Assembly (NCBI GenBank): GCA_003220535.1
Contig: QHSU01000066.1
Location: 124,001 to 188,000 of the forward strand
DNA from: Candidatus Rokuibacteriota bacterium
GTDB lineage: Bacteria > Methylomirabilota > Methylomirabilia > Rokubacteriales > CSP1-6
Direction: 5' to 3'
Length of the DNA stretch: 64,000 nucleotides
A program made the position numbers and the translations under genes. Below are positions 50,957-59,605 of this stretch, in pieces. The notes beneath the pieces are model-generated. The model did not search any database. It was not told the DNA's origin and saw only the letters and a program-made list of their open reading frames with translations. Within the stretch, counting starts at the first letter, position 1. Every line of letters begins with the position of its first letter.

Positions 50957-53242
50957 ATGGCGTATCGCGTAATCGGCGCGAGCCCGGCGCGGGCGGACGC
51001 GTGGGAGAAAGTGCGCGGCCGACCGATCTACGCCGGCGACCTCGCGCTGTCGGGCATGCTCCACGGTCGGATCGTGCGGAGCCCCTACGCGTCGGCGCGC
51101 ATCGTGCGGCTCGACACGCGCGCCGCCCGGGCGCTGCCCGGCGTGGTCGCGGTCCTCACCGCGAAGGACGTGCCGCGCAACGAGCTCCGGATGGAGCTCC
51201 CCGGCCGCATGGCCGAGGCCACGGCCGGTGCCGTGCTGGCCACGCAGCCTGTGCTCGCCGACGACCGCGTGCGCTTCCAGGGCGAGCCGGTGGCGGCCAT
51301 CGCCGCCGACACGCCGGAAATCGCGGCTCAGGCCGCGGACCTCGTCGAGGTCGAGTACGAGGAGCTCCCGGGAGTCTACGACCCGCTCGCGGCGCTCGCT
51401 CCCGACGCGCCGGTGGTCCACGAAGGCGGCAACGTGCTTCGCCGCTGGCATCTGCGCTCGGGTGACGTCGCCGAAGGCTTCGCGAGAGCCGACGTGGTCG
51501 TCGAGCAAACCTATCGCACTCCGTTCGTCGACCACGTCTACCTCGAGACCGAGACCGGGATCGGCTGGGTCGACGCCGAGGGCGTGCTGACCCTGCGCGT
51601 GAGCACCCAGGTGCTCGAGCACTTCCGCGACGTGGCCGAGGTGCTCCAGCTTCCTCACGCGCGCGTCCGGCTCGAGGGCGCGTACGTCGGTGGCGGCTTC
51701 GGCGGCAAGGAAGACGTCACCGTCGAGTGTCTGCTGGGCCTCTTGGTCTGGAAGACGCGGCGGCCCGTTCAGCTCGTGTTCTCCCGCGAGGAATCGTTCA
51801 TCGGCCACGGCAAGCGCCACCCCTACGTCATGCGCTATCGCTCCGGCGCCACGCGCGACGGCACGCTCACCGCGCTCGAGGCCGAGCTCGTCTCCGACTC
51901 CGGTGCCTACGCAGCGCTCTCGCCGTGGGTCTTGCTCTACAGCCTGGTGACCGCGACGGGGCCATACCGGATCCCGCACGTCCGGGTGGAGGCAACGACG
52001 GTCTACACGAACAACCCGGTGGCGAGCGCCTACCGGTGCTTCGGCTCCATCCAGACCTGCCTCGCCTACGAAGGACAGATGGACGCCCTCGCCGCGGCGC
52101 TCGGCATCGACCCGCTCGCGCTGCGCGAGAAAAACTTTCTCCGCAAGGGCGACGCGCTCGCCACGGGCCAGGTGCTCGAGACCGAGCCGCTGCTCGCCGA
52201 GACGATGCGACGCGCGTGGGCCGGGCTCGGCGAGCGCCGGGCGCGCCGCGGGCCGACACGCCTCGGCCGCGCGGTGGCCGCGTCGTTCACGCCGTACGGC
52301 CGGATGTGCTGGACGCGCGACTCGGCGAGTGCCTGGGTCGGCATGGAGCTGGACGGCACCGCCGTCGTCCGTTGCGCCGCGCCCGACGTGGGCGGGGGAC
52401 AGACCGCGTCGCTCTGCGCCATCACCGCCGAGGTGCTGGGTCTCGACGTCGAGCGGGTGACCGCCGTCGGACGTGACAGCCATTTCACGCCGCGCGCGGG
52501 CACGACCACCGCGACGCGCCAGCTTCTGATGTCGGGCAACGCGGTGCTCAACGCGGCGCGCGAAGTCCGCCGCCATCTGAGCGCGGCGGCGGCCACGCTT
52601 CTGGAGGCCGCCCCCGGTGACATCGTGCTGGCCGACGGTCGCGCGTTCGTGCGCGGCGCGCCCGATCGCGCGTTCCCGCTGGCGAGCGTCGTGAAGACGG
52701 CGATCGCCGAGGGCCGGCCCGTCCAGGCGCTGGAGAAGTACGACGCGCCGGCGGCGCCGACGATCGACCCCCTCACCGGACAGGGCAAGGCGTTCAACGA
52801 CTACACCTTCGGCGCGCACGCCATCGAAGTCGAGATCGACGAGGAGACCGGCCGGACCCGCGTGGGTCGGCTCGTGGCGTGCTACGACGCCGGCCGCGTG
52901 ATCAACCGCGCGAGCGCTCAAGGCCAGCTCGAGGGCGGCGCGGTCCAGGGGCTCGGATACGCGCTCATGGAAGAAATCGCCCTCGAGAACGGCGTGAGCA
53001 AGAACCCGCACCTGGCCGACTACAAGATTCCGACCTCGCTGGACGTCCCCACGATCGAGACCGTGCTGCTGGAGTCGGGCGACGGGCTCGGGCCGTTCGG
53101 CGCCAAGGGGCTCGGCGAGCCGGCCATGACTCCGAGCATCGCCGCGGTCGCCAACGCCGTGTCGGCCGCGGTGGGGGCGCGGGTGACGGAGCTGCCGATC
53201 ACGGCCGAGCGCGTGTTCGCCGCGCTCCGCGCGACGGCGTAG
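50957..53242 (+). CDS. molybdopterin-binding large subunit, xanthine dehydrogenase/CoxL family
   Basis: 761 residues, full length. Segments: AWEKVRGRPIYAGDLALSGM (N-terminal ald_Xan_dh domain), GAYVGGGFGGKEDVTVECLL (pterin contact), SAYRCFGSIQTCLAYEGQMD (active-site loop), PDVGGGQTASLCAITAEVLG, and GAKGLGEPAMTPSIAAVANA with the catalytic Glu. It hydroxylates a heterocycle or aldehyde, or oxidises CO, with Mo-pterin. Cys361 in AYRCFG stands where xanthine dehydrogenases have Gly and where CoxL has its Cu-binding Cys, but the rest of the CoxL AYRCSFR signature is absent. Confidence 0.93.
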   Translation: MAYRVIGASPARADAWEKVRGRPIYAGDLALSGMLHGRIVRSPYASARIVRLDTRAARALPGVVAVLTAKDVPRNELRMELPGRMAEATAGAVLATQPVLADDRVRFQGEPVAAIAADTPEIAAQAADLVEVEYEELPGVYDPLAALAPDAPVVHEGGNVLRRWHLRSGDVAEGFARADVVVEQTYRTPFVDHVYLETETGIGWVDAEGVLTLRVSTQVLEHFRDVAEVLQLPHARVRLEGAYVGGGFGGKEDVTVECLLGLLVWKTRRPVQLVFSREESFIGHGKRHPYVMRYRSGATRDGTLTALEAELVSDSGAYAALSPWVLLYSLVTATGPYRIPHVRVEATTVYTNNPVASAYRCFGSIQTCLAYEGQMDALAAALGIDPLALREKNFLRKGDALATGQVLETEPLLAETMRRAWAGLGERRARRGPTRLGRAVAASFTPYGRMCWTRDSASAWVGMELDGTAVVRCAAPDVGGGQTASLCAITAEVLGLDVERVTAVGRDSHFTPRAGTTTATRQLLMSGNAVLNAAREVRRHLSAAAATLLEAAPGDIVLADGRAFVRGAPDRAFPLASVVKTAIAEGRPVQALEKYDAPAAPTIDPLTGQGKAFNDYTFGAHAIEVEIDEETGRTRVGRLVACYDAGRVINRASAQGQLEGGAVQGLGYALMEEIALENGVSKNPHLADYKIPTSLDVPTIETVLLESGDGLGPFGAKGLGEPAMTPSIAAVANAVSAAVGARVTELPITAERVFAALRATA

Positions 53243-53245
53243 CGC

Positions 53246-53701
53246 GTGCCGGTCTTCGAGGAAGAGTTCTCAGTCGACGCGGTCCCCGACACCGTGTGGG
53301 ATTTCCTGCTCGATCCCGCTCGGGTGGCCCCGTGTCTGCCCGGCTGCGAGAGCCTCGAGGTGCAGGATGCGACGACCTATCGCGTCCGCCTGACCGTGAA
53401 GGTCGGGTTCCTGTCGACCACGCAGAATCTCCGCGTCGAGATCGTCGAGTCCGATCGCCCGCGCCACCTCGTGTCGCTCGGGCGGGGTGAAGACCGGAAG
53501 CTCGCGAGCCAGATCGAGGTGCGCAACACGCTCGACCTCGCTCCGGCCGGCACGGGCGCGACGCTCGTGCGCTACCGCAGCGAGGTGCGGGTGCTCGGCC
53601 GGCTCGGCTCGGTGGGCGACGCGGTGATGAAGGTCAAGGCGAAGCAGCTCGCCGGTGAGTTCGCCACGAACGTCCGTGCGGCTATCGAGATGCCCACGTG
53701 A
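53246..53701 (+). CDS. coxG: CoxG-like SRPBCC protein
   Basis: 151 residues from GTG 53246. FEEEFSVDAVPDTVWDFLLD and the ARVAPCLPGCESLEVQD motif are the CoxG signature (START/SRPBCC fold), which anchors CO dehydrogenase-type enzymes to the membrane in Oligotropha. Here it lies between the large and [2Fe-2S] subunits. It overlaps the next gene as GTGA. Confidence 0.88.
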   Translation: MPVFEEEFSVDAVPDTVWDFLLDPARVAPCLPGCESLEVQDATTYRVRLTVKVGFLSTTQNLRVEIVESDRPRHLVSLGRGEDRKLASQIEVRNTLDLAPAGTGATLVRYRSEVRVLGRLGSVGDAVMKVKAKQLAGEFATNVRAAIEMPT

Positions 53702-54159
53702 AGCTCGCGTTCACCCTCAACGGGCGGCCGTGCGCCACCGAGGCGCCCGCGCACTGGACGGTGCTCGACCTCCTGCGCGACGGACTCAGCTTGATGGGGA
53801 CGAAGTACGGCTGCGGCGAGGGCGTGTGCGGCACGTGCACCGTGCTGGCCGACGGTCGACCGATCCGCGCTTGTCTCGTGCTCGCCGCCCACGCGCGCGG
53901 GCGCGCGCTCGTGACCGTCGAGGGGCTCGAGACCGAGGGGCGACTCGACCCGCTGCAGACCGCGTTCGCCGAGCGCGGGGCGGCCCAGTGCGGATTCTGC
54001 ACGCCGGGCATGCTGCTGGCCGCGAAGGCGCTCCTCATCGAGAACCCGGCGCCGACGGCCGACGAGGTGCGCGACGCGTTGTCGGGCAATCTCTGCCGCT
54101 GCACCGGCTACACGAAGATCGTCGAGGCCGTGCTGGCCGCGGCGCCGGGCTCGGGGTAA
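53698..54159 (+). CDS. [2Fe-2S] small subunit of molybdenum hydroxylase (CoxS family)
   Basis: 153 residues. Two iron-sulfur sites: plant-type GCGEGVCGTCTVLADG...RAC near residues 40-60, and CGFCTPGML plus GNLCRCTGYTKI further on, the full eight-cysteine set. It carries electrons from the Mo site to FAD. GTG start overlaps the coxG stop. Confidence 0.95.
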   Translation: MKLAFTLNGRPCATEAPAHWTVLDLLRDGLSLMGTKYGCGEGVCGTCTVLADGRPIRACLVLAAHARGRALVTVEGLETEGRLDPLQTAFAERGAAQCGFCTPGMLLAAKALLIENPAPTADEVRDALSGNLCRCTGYTKIVEAVLAAAPGSG

Positions 54160-54161
54160 GA

Positions 54162-55031
54162 GTGCGACTTCATCCTTTCGGCCTCGTCGAGCCCGAATCC
54201 TTGCGCGAAGCGCTCGACGTCTTCGCCAAGCTCGACGGCGAGGCCCGCTTCGTCGCTGGCGGCACGGCCCTCATCCCCATGATTCGGCTGGGCCTCGTGA
54301 AGCCGGATCGTCTGATCTCGCTGAATCGACTCGCCGCGCTGACCGAGATTCGACTGCTCGACGATGGCATGCTGGGGGTCGGCGCGATGGCCACCCACGC
54401 GGAGATCAGTCATGACCGTCTCGTGCAGGCCGGCTGGCCGCTCCTCGCCGAGGCGGTGAAGCGGGTGGCCAGCCCGGCCATCCGCGCGTCGGGCACGATC
54501 GGCGGCAACCTCGCCTACGCCGAGGCCGCGTCGGACCCGGCGCCGGCTCTCATGTGCCTCGACGCCGAGGTGCGCGTGGCCAGCCACGCCGGCCGGCGCG
54601 CGATGCCGATCAACGAGTTCTTTCGCGGGTTCTACGAGGCGGCGCTCGAGCCGGGCGAGATCGTCACGGGGGTCCGCGTGCCGCCGCCGCCGAAGGGCGC
54701 GCGCAGCGGCTACAGCAAGTTCACGGCGCGCTCGGCCGAGGACAAGGCGCTGGTCGGCGTCGCGGCGCTCATTGTCCTGGATGGCGGGCGGTGCACCGAG
54801 GCGCGCATCGGCCTTGGTGGCGTGGCGCCGACCCCGGTCCGCGCCCGTCGGGCGGAGGCGACGCTTCGCGGGGAAGTCTTGAGCAATGCGGCCGTCCGCG
54901 CGGCCGCCGAGGCCGCCGCCGCCGAGGCCGAACCGCTCTCCGACCTCATGGGCAGCGCCGATTACCGTCGCGAGATGATCCGGGTGTGGGTCCGCCGCTT
55001 GCTCGTCGCCCTACGCGACGGCACGCGGTAG
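54162..55031 (+). CDS. FAD-binding medium subunit of molybdenum hydroxylase (CoxM family)
   Basis: 289 residues from GTG 54162, two bases after the small-subunit stop. ARFVAGGTALIPMIRLGLVK is the FAD pyrophosphate motif, and ASGTIGGNLAYAEAASDPAP is the second FAD loop. C-terminal CO-dehydrogenase flavoprotein domain present. With the preceding genes it completes a large-CoxG-small-medium enzyme set. Confidence 0.93.
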   Translation: MRLHPFGLVEPESLREALDVFAKLDGEARFVAGGTALIPMIRLGLVKPDRLISLNRLAALTEIRLLDDGMLGVGAMATHAEISHDRLVQAGWPLLAEAVKRVASPAIRASGTIGGNLAYAEAASDPAPALMCLDAEVRVASHAGRRAMPINEFFRGFYEAALEPGEIVTGVRVPPPPKGARSGYSKFTARSAEDKALVGVAALIVLDGGRCTEARIGLGGVAPTPVRARRAEATLRGEVLSNAAVRAAAEAAAAEAEPLSDLMGSADYRREMIRVWVRRLLVALRDGTR

Positions 55032-55050
55032 GCAGCGCCCGCCCCGCGGC

Positions 55051-56784
55051 CTACATCTTCCAGTCCTGGTACCAGGTCGAATCGGCGCCTACGCCTTCGC
55101 GCGCCACCTTCACGTCGAGCACGTACGGCTTGTTCTCGCGGGTCGTGCGATCGACCCCGCGCCGGAGCGCGGGCTCGAGCTCCTTCAGCGTCTTCACGGT
55201 CTCGCCCTCGACGCCCTGGGAGCGGGCCAGCGCCGCGTAGTCGGTCGCCGGCGCGTCGAGGTAGAGCCCGGGGTATTTCCCGGTGTGCACCATCTTGCTG
55301 TCCGGGACCTCCCGCGCCCAGTTCGTGCGGACGACCTGGTAGGTCTCGTTGTTCGATATCACGGTCAGGATCGCCGTGTTGTATCGGGCCATCGTCCAGA
55401 AGCCGGCCGCACTGTACGTCAAGGCGCCATCACCCAGGTGGAGTACGACCGGCCGCTCGCGGCCGGCGGCGATCTTGGCGCCGATGGCGGCGCCCACGCC
55501 GAATCCGAGTGAGCCGCCGCCGCTGCGGGTCCAGCCCATCGCGTCGTGTCCGAACGGCAGGAGCGTCGTGCGCGCCGTCGAGCTCTCCTGGACCATGACG
55601 GTGTTCTTCGGCAGGAGCTGCGCCATGTGCGCTTCGAGTGTGCCGGGATGCACGATCGTGTCGTGCTCGTGCTCGCGGATCAGATCTTCCTCCCGCGAGA
55701 TCAGGAGCTTCGCGTACTCGCGGACCTTGCCGCGTTGCCGGGTCCAGCCCGAGACCTTGTCCGACGCGTGCAAGCGCGTGAGGGCCGCGGTGATGCCGCG
55801 GAGCGTCTCGGGCAGCTCGCACTGCGCGGCGATGTCGAGCGGATAGTGGCGGCCCATGAGCACCGGATTGGGCCCGATCTGGATGACGAACGGCTCGGTG
55901 ACGCCACCGTGCAAGCCCTGGACGCCGACGAGGAAGATCAGGTCCGGCTTCAGGCCGGTGACCTTCTCGAAGTCCTTGGAGACCGGATACATGCCGCAGT
56001 AGAGCGGATGTCGCGTCGGGAAGTTCGGGAAGATCTGCCGGGTGCTGAACGCCGGCGCCCCCAAGGTCTCGGCCAGACGCACGGCATCGGCCTGAGCACC
56101 CTCCCGCCAGACGTCGTCACCGAACATCAGCACGGGACACTGCGCCGCGCCGAGCCGTCGCGCGATCTCCTCGACCGTCTTCGCGCGCGCCGGCCCCGGC
56201 CGTTCGATCCGGTATCCCGCCGCTTCACCGATCTGCGCTTCCAGCCCCTCGCGGAGGAGCAGCTCGGCGCTGATCGAGAGGTACACCGGGCCGGTCGGCG
56301 GCGTGGTGGCCTCGCGGAGCGCCCGCGTCGTCGCGACGGTGATCGCCGCGGGGTTCGCCGCCACCTGATAGGCGGCGCGCGCGTCCTTGGTAATCGGGCG
56401 CATCGATTCGGCCTGGGTCAGGCCCGGGTATGGCGCCAGGCCGCGGAAGTCCTGGACCTCGGAGGCCCAGTCCCCGGCGATGACCAGCAGCGAGGAGCCG
56501 GCGATCTGGGCGTTGAAGAGCTGCCCGGCCAGTTGGTACGAGCCACCCATCACGTGGGCGATGATGACGCCCACCTTGCCGCTGATACGGTGGTAGCCGT
56601 CGGCCATCGCCGCCACGAGCCCCTCGTGTTTGCCGACGATGAGCTTCTGGTCTCCGTCCTCGGAGAGGGCCGCGAAGATCCCGGTCTCGGCGGATCCCGG
56701 ATTCGAGAAGAGGTACTCCACGCCTGCATCCTTCAGGGTCTGGACGAGCAACATGCCGCCGGTGCCGGTGATGGTCTTGCGCAT
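55051..56784 (-). CDS. ThDP-dependent decarboxylase/lyase (acetolactate synthase superfamily)
   Basis: 577 residues from MRKTITGTGGMLLVQTL. Activating Glu in VGKHEGLVAAMADGYHRISG; ThDP motif from HLGDGALTYSAAGFWTMARY to ISNNETYQVV. This clade sits near benzoylformate decarboxylase and sulfoacetaldehyde-type enzymes; substrate uncertain. It is convergent with the molybdenum hydroxylase genes and probably cotranscribed with the TIM-barrel gene upstream (19 bases away). Confidence 0.9.
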   Translation of the reverse strand: MRKTITGTGGMLLVQTLKDAGVEYLFSNPGSAETGIFAALSEDGDQKLIVGKHEGLVAAMADGYHRISGKVGVIIAHVMGGSYQLAGQLFNAQIAGSSLLVIAGDWASEVQDFRGLAPYPGLTQAESMRPITKDARAAYQVAANPAAITVATTRALREATTPPTGPVYLSISAELLLREGLEAQIGEAAGYRIERPGPARAKTVEEIARRLGAAQCPVLMFGDDVWREGAQADAVRLAETLGAPAFSTRQIFPNFPTRHPLYCGMYPVSKDFEKVTGLKPDLIFLVGVQGLHGGVTEPFVIQIGPNPVLMGRHYPLDIAAQCELPETLRGITAALTRLHASDKVSGWTRQRGKVREYAKLLISREEDLIREHEHDTIVHPGTLEAHMAQLLPKNTVMVQESSTARTTLLPFGHDAMGWTRSGGGSLGFGVGAAIGAKIAAGRERPVVLHLGDGALTYSAAGFWTMARYNTAILTVISNNETYQVVRTNWAREVPDSKMVHTGKYPGLYLDAPATDYAALARSQGVEGETVKTLKELEPALRRGVDRTTRENKPYVLDVKVAREGVGADSTWYQDWKM

Positions 56785-56803
56785 GGCTTCCCTCTCTCTC
56801 ACC

Positions 56804-57613
56804 TCAACGGACTGGGAGCTGCGCGCGCGTCGCCTCGAGCGCCTCGCGCGCGACCTGGTCGGCGGGCCGCGCCCACGCCGCCGGGTTCGGCGCCTCATAG
56901 CTCATGAACCCGCGATAGCCCTTCCGATCGAGCAGCGCGAAGATCTCCTTGAACGGCACGCTGCCCCGACCGGGCGGCAGCCGGTCGAGCGCCTTCCCGG
57001 GCTCGAGCCCGGTGCGCGGCACGTCGCTGTACTGCACGTACGCGATCTCGCCGAGCGCCACGTCGTCGATCGCGGCCAGCGTGGCGCCGCTCCGCTGTAG
57101 ATGGTAGGTGTCGAGCAAGAGCCCGCAGCTCGGGTGCGCGGCCTTGGCGACGACGCCGCGCATGACGTCGAGGTTGTTGAGCTGGTCGGACTGCGAGTTA
57201 AACTCGACCGCGAGCCGCACGCCGTTGGCGGCGGCGATGTCGGCGGCCTCACGCATGTTCGCCGCGGCGCGGGCCAGGTCGCCGCGCCCGCGGTCCGACG
57301 CGCTCATCACCGTCGAGCAGCCGAGCGCGTTCGCCCAGCGGCACGCCTCGGCGAACGCCTCGAACAGCCGCCGGCGCTCCTCGCCGTCGGCGAACATCCA
57401 GCCGAGCTCCACACCGACGCACGCGACGCGAAGCCCGCTCGCCTTCACGAGCGCCAGCACCTCCGCCGCGGCTTGCCCCTTCTCCGCGGCGCGGGCGAAG
57501 TCGACACGCCGCAGCTCGATGCCGTCCCAGCCCGCTGCCAGCGTGACCAGGAGAACGTCCGCGAGCGACGTCGAATCGAGAGTCCACGTGTGGAGCGCGA
57601 GCATCGGCGTCAC
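56804..57613 (-). CDS. sugar phosphate isomerase/epimerase-like TIM-barrel protein
   Basis: 269 residues. GTG start at 57613 overlaps the upstream stop (GTGA); an ATG at 57604 is alternative. AAGWDGIELRRVDFAR, VRLAVEFNSQSDQ, CGLLLDTYHLQRSG and AYVQYSDVPRTGLEPGK are the AP-endonuclease-2-like barrel metal-site segments (Glu, Asp, His). Members include hydroxypyruvate isomerase and IolE. Substrate unknown. Confidence 0.85.
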   Translation of the reverse strand: MTPMLALHTWTLDSTSLADVLLVTLAAGWDGIELRRVDFARAAEKGQAAAEVLALVKASGLRVACVGVELGWMFADGEERRRLFEAFAEACRWANALGCSTVMSASDRGRGDLARAAANMREAADIAAANGVRLAVEFNSQSDQLNNLDVMRGVVAKAAHPSCGLLLDTYHLQRSGATLAAIDDVALGEIAYVQYSDVPRTGLEPGKALDRLPPGRGSVPFKEIFALLDRKGYRGFMSYEAPNPAAWARPADQVAREALEATRAQLPVR

Positions 57614-57951
57614 TGTTTGGCCGGCGCCGGGGGCGCGCTGGTGGCGGGCGTGGTCCCGGTTGCCGCCTTCGCGCCCGAAGGGGGATTCGCCTTCGCGAAC
57701 TCCATCGCCTGCTTCAGCTCGCCGCTGGCCTGCTTGACCAGCTCGAGCGCCTTGGCGCGGTGCCCACCGAAGTAGTGCTCGGCGCGCTCGAGATGGCGCT
57801 GAGTTTCCTCGAGCGACTTCGCCGCGGCATAGATCTGGTGCAGTCCAGCACGCGTCGCCGGCGGCTTGTCCTGCGTGAACGCCAGCGTCACGAACCCGAG
57901 GACGAACCCGACCGCCAGCACGAGTGCAGCCGTCACGCTCCGCTTCAGCAT
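57610..57951 (-). CDS. Small secreted or membrane-anchored helical protein, unknown
   Basis: 113 residues from MLKRSVTAALVLAVGFVLGF (GAGGAACGC upstream). A hydrophobic N-terminus is followed by an amphipathic helical stretch (AAKSLEETQRHLERAEHYFG) and an Ala/Pro-rich tail. It is probably periplasmic and membrane-tethered. No family recognised. Translationally coupled to the TIM-barrel gene. Confidence 0.7.
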   Translation of the reverse strand: MLKRSVTAALVLAVGFVLGFVTLAFTQDKPPATRAGLHQIYAAAKSLEETQRHLERAEHYFGGHRAKALELVKQASGELKQAMEFAKANPPSGAKAATGTTPATSAPPAPAKQ

Positions 57952-58015
57952 GCGTTCCTCCGGACTCCCGTACTTCATCGCCGGCCCCAGCGGCCGCCAG
58001 CTCGCACGGTCCTGC

Positions 58016-58798
58016 TCACACGGCGGCCGAGATCCCGCCGTCGAAGTTGATCGCGGTGCCGGTGATGTAGGCGGCGCGCTCTGACGCGAGGAAGGCCACG
58101 AGGTCGGCGAACTCGCTCGCCTCGCCGAACCGCCCCAGGGGCAGCCGCCGCTTCTCGGCGATCTCGCGGTAGTACGCGTCGAGGTCGCCCGTCGCGCGCC
58201 GCTCGTGCTGGGCGCTCTTCACCAGACCGAGGCAAATCGTGTTGACGAGGATCTTATCCGGCGCGTACTCGTGGGCGAGCGACTTCGTGAGATTGATGCC
58301 CGCCGCGCGCGTGACGCTCGTCGGCAGCGAGCGCGCGACGGGCGCCTTGCCGCCGACGGTCGTCACATTGATGATGCGCCCGCCGCCGCGGCGCTTCATG
58401 TGAGGGATGACGAGCCGGCAGAGACGGATCGCGCCCATCACTTTCAGATCGAAGTCGTATTGCCAGGTGGCCTCGTCCACCTGCTCGAAGCCGGCGGCCG
58501 AGGAGGTGCCCGCGTTGTTCACGAGAATGTCGACGCCGCCGAACTGCGCCACGGTCGCGGCGACGAAGGCTTCGATCTCCGGGCCGTGCGTCACGTCGGT
58601 CGCCATCGCGAGGATGTCGCCGCCGGTCGCGCGCCGGATGGCATCCGCGGCGCGCTCGAGCACGTCCTTGCGGCGGGCGCACACGGCGACCTTCGCGCCG
58701 CTCTTGGCGAATCGCTCCACACAGGCGCGGCCGAGCCCCTCGCTGCCACCCGTGACGATCGCAACCTTGCCGGCGAGACCGAGTTCGAGCGTGTCCAT
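58016..58798 (-). CDS. SDR-fold protein lacking the usual catalytic Tyr-Lys pair
   Basis: 260 residues. The Rossmann loop TGGSEGLGRA, NNAGTSSA and C-terminal INFDGGISA are normal. At the active site the usual YxxxK is replaced: the sequence is LPTSVTRAAGINLTKSLAHE, with Thr and Arg aligned with Tyr and Lys. It is either a catalytically altered SDR subgroup or a binding/regulatory protein. It is separated from its neighbours by short gaps on both sides. Confidence 0.85.
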   Translation of the reverse strand: MDTLELGLAGKVAIVTGGSEGLGRACVERFAKSGAKVAVCARRKDVLERAADAIRRATGGDILAMATDVTHGPEIEAFVAATVAQFGGVDILVNNAGTSSAAGFEQVDEATWQYDFDLKVMGAIRLCRLVIPHMKRRGGGRIINVTTVGGKAPVARSLPTSVTRAAGINLTKSLAHEYAPDKILVNTICLGLVKSAQHERRATGDLDAYYREIAEKRRLPLGRFGEASEFADLVAFLASERAAYITGTAINFDGGISAAV

Positions 58799-58885
58799 GA
58801 CCGCCTCCAGATCCGGGATTGCCCGAACATATCACTCCCCGGGGCGGTTGGTATAGCCCGTCGCCGCTCGGATGTGACGCGGGGC

Positions 58886-59605
58886 TCAGGACCGGCCGAG
58901 GCGTCCGACGAGTGGCAGCTTGAGCGCCGGGCTCTTCAGCTCGATGCCGAAGTTGAGCGTGAGCAGATTGACTTCGATGCCCTCTTCCCAGCCAACCGCG
59001 AGCCCGGTCAGACCGAAGAGCGAGAGCTGGATTCCGGTGCCGCTCGGCGTGGTGTCGGCGACCGCGCCGGGCAGAAAGTCCTTGCCGATCGCCGTGGGCG
59101 GCAGCTTGAGCCTCAGCTCGGGCACGCTGCGACCGATCCAGGCCGTGAACGTGTTGCTGTTGGGGCCGGGCCAGGTGCGATAGCGGGCCGGATACGGATA
59201 GGACGCGACCGCGGCCTCGACCTGCGCGACGAGCGCGTCGACGCCGTTGCCGCGGAGATCGACGAGCCGTTCCGGCCGGTCGCCGAACCAGTAATTGTCG
59301 GGACCGGCGCGGTTGACGCGCACCGCGGGCGCGCCCCGATCCACGCCCCAGCCGATCACCTCGTAGCGCGTGTAGGCATCGGCGTCGCGCGGCTTCACCG
59401 CGATCCACGTGTGCACCGCGAAGAGCCCGCGCCAGCCCACCGTGCGGGCGGCGTACACCTGCACCACCGCCTCGCGCGTGACCGCGGGATCGGGCGCCTG
59501 ACCCGACGGCCCACGCTCCAGCTCCCAGAAATTCCCGCCGGCTCGCTCCAACATGGCGCAGCCGGCCGCCACCAGCAAGACCACGAGGGGCAGGAGCCGC
59601 TTCAC
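58886..59605 (-). CDS. DUF3750-like lipoprotein
   Basis: 239 residues from GTG 59605, overlapping the MetE-like stop. The signal KRLLPLVVLLVAAGC ends in a lipobox. The mature domain reads VHTWIAVKPRDADAYTRYEV and PGPNSNTFTAWIGRSVPEL, typical of the DUF3750 family (possible papain-like fold with the NSNTF segment). It is probably outer- or inner-membrane attached. Role unknown. Confidence 0.8.
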   Translation of the reverse strand: MKRLLPLVVLLVAAGCAMLERAGGNFWELERGPSGQAPDPAVTREAVVQVYAARTVGWRGLFAVHTWIAVKPRDADAYTRYEVIGWGVDRGAPAVRVNRAGPDNYWFGDRPERLVDLRGNGVDALVAQVEAAVASYPYPARYRTWPGPNSNTFTAWIGRSVPELRLKLPPTAIGKDFLPGAVADTTPSGTGIQLSLFGLTGLAVGWEEGIEVNLLTLNFGIELKSPALKLPLVGRLGRS

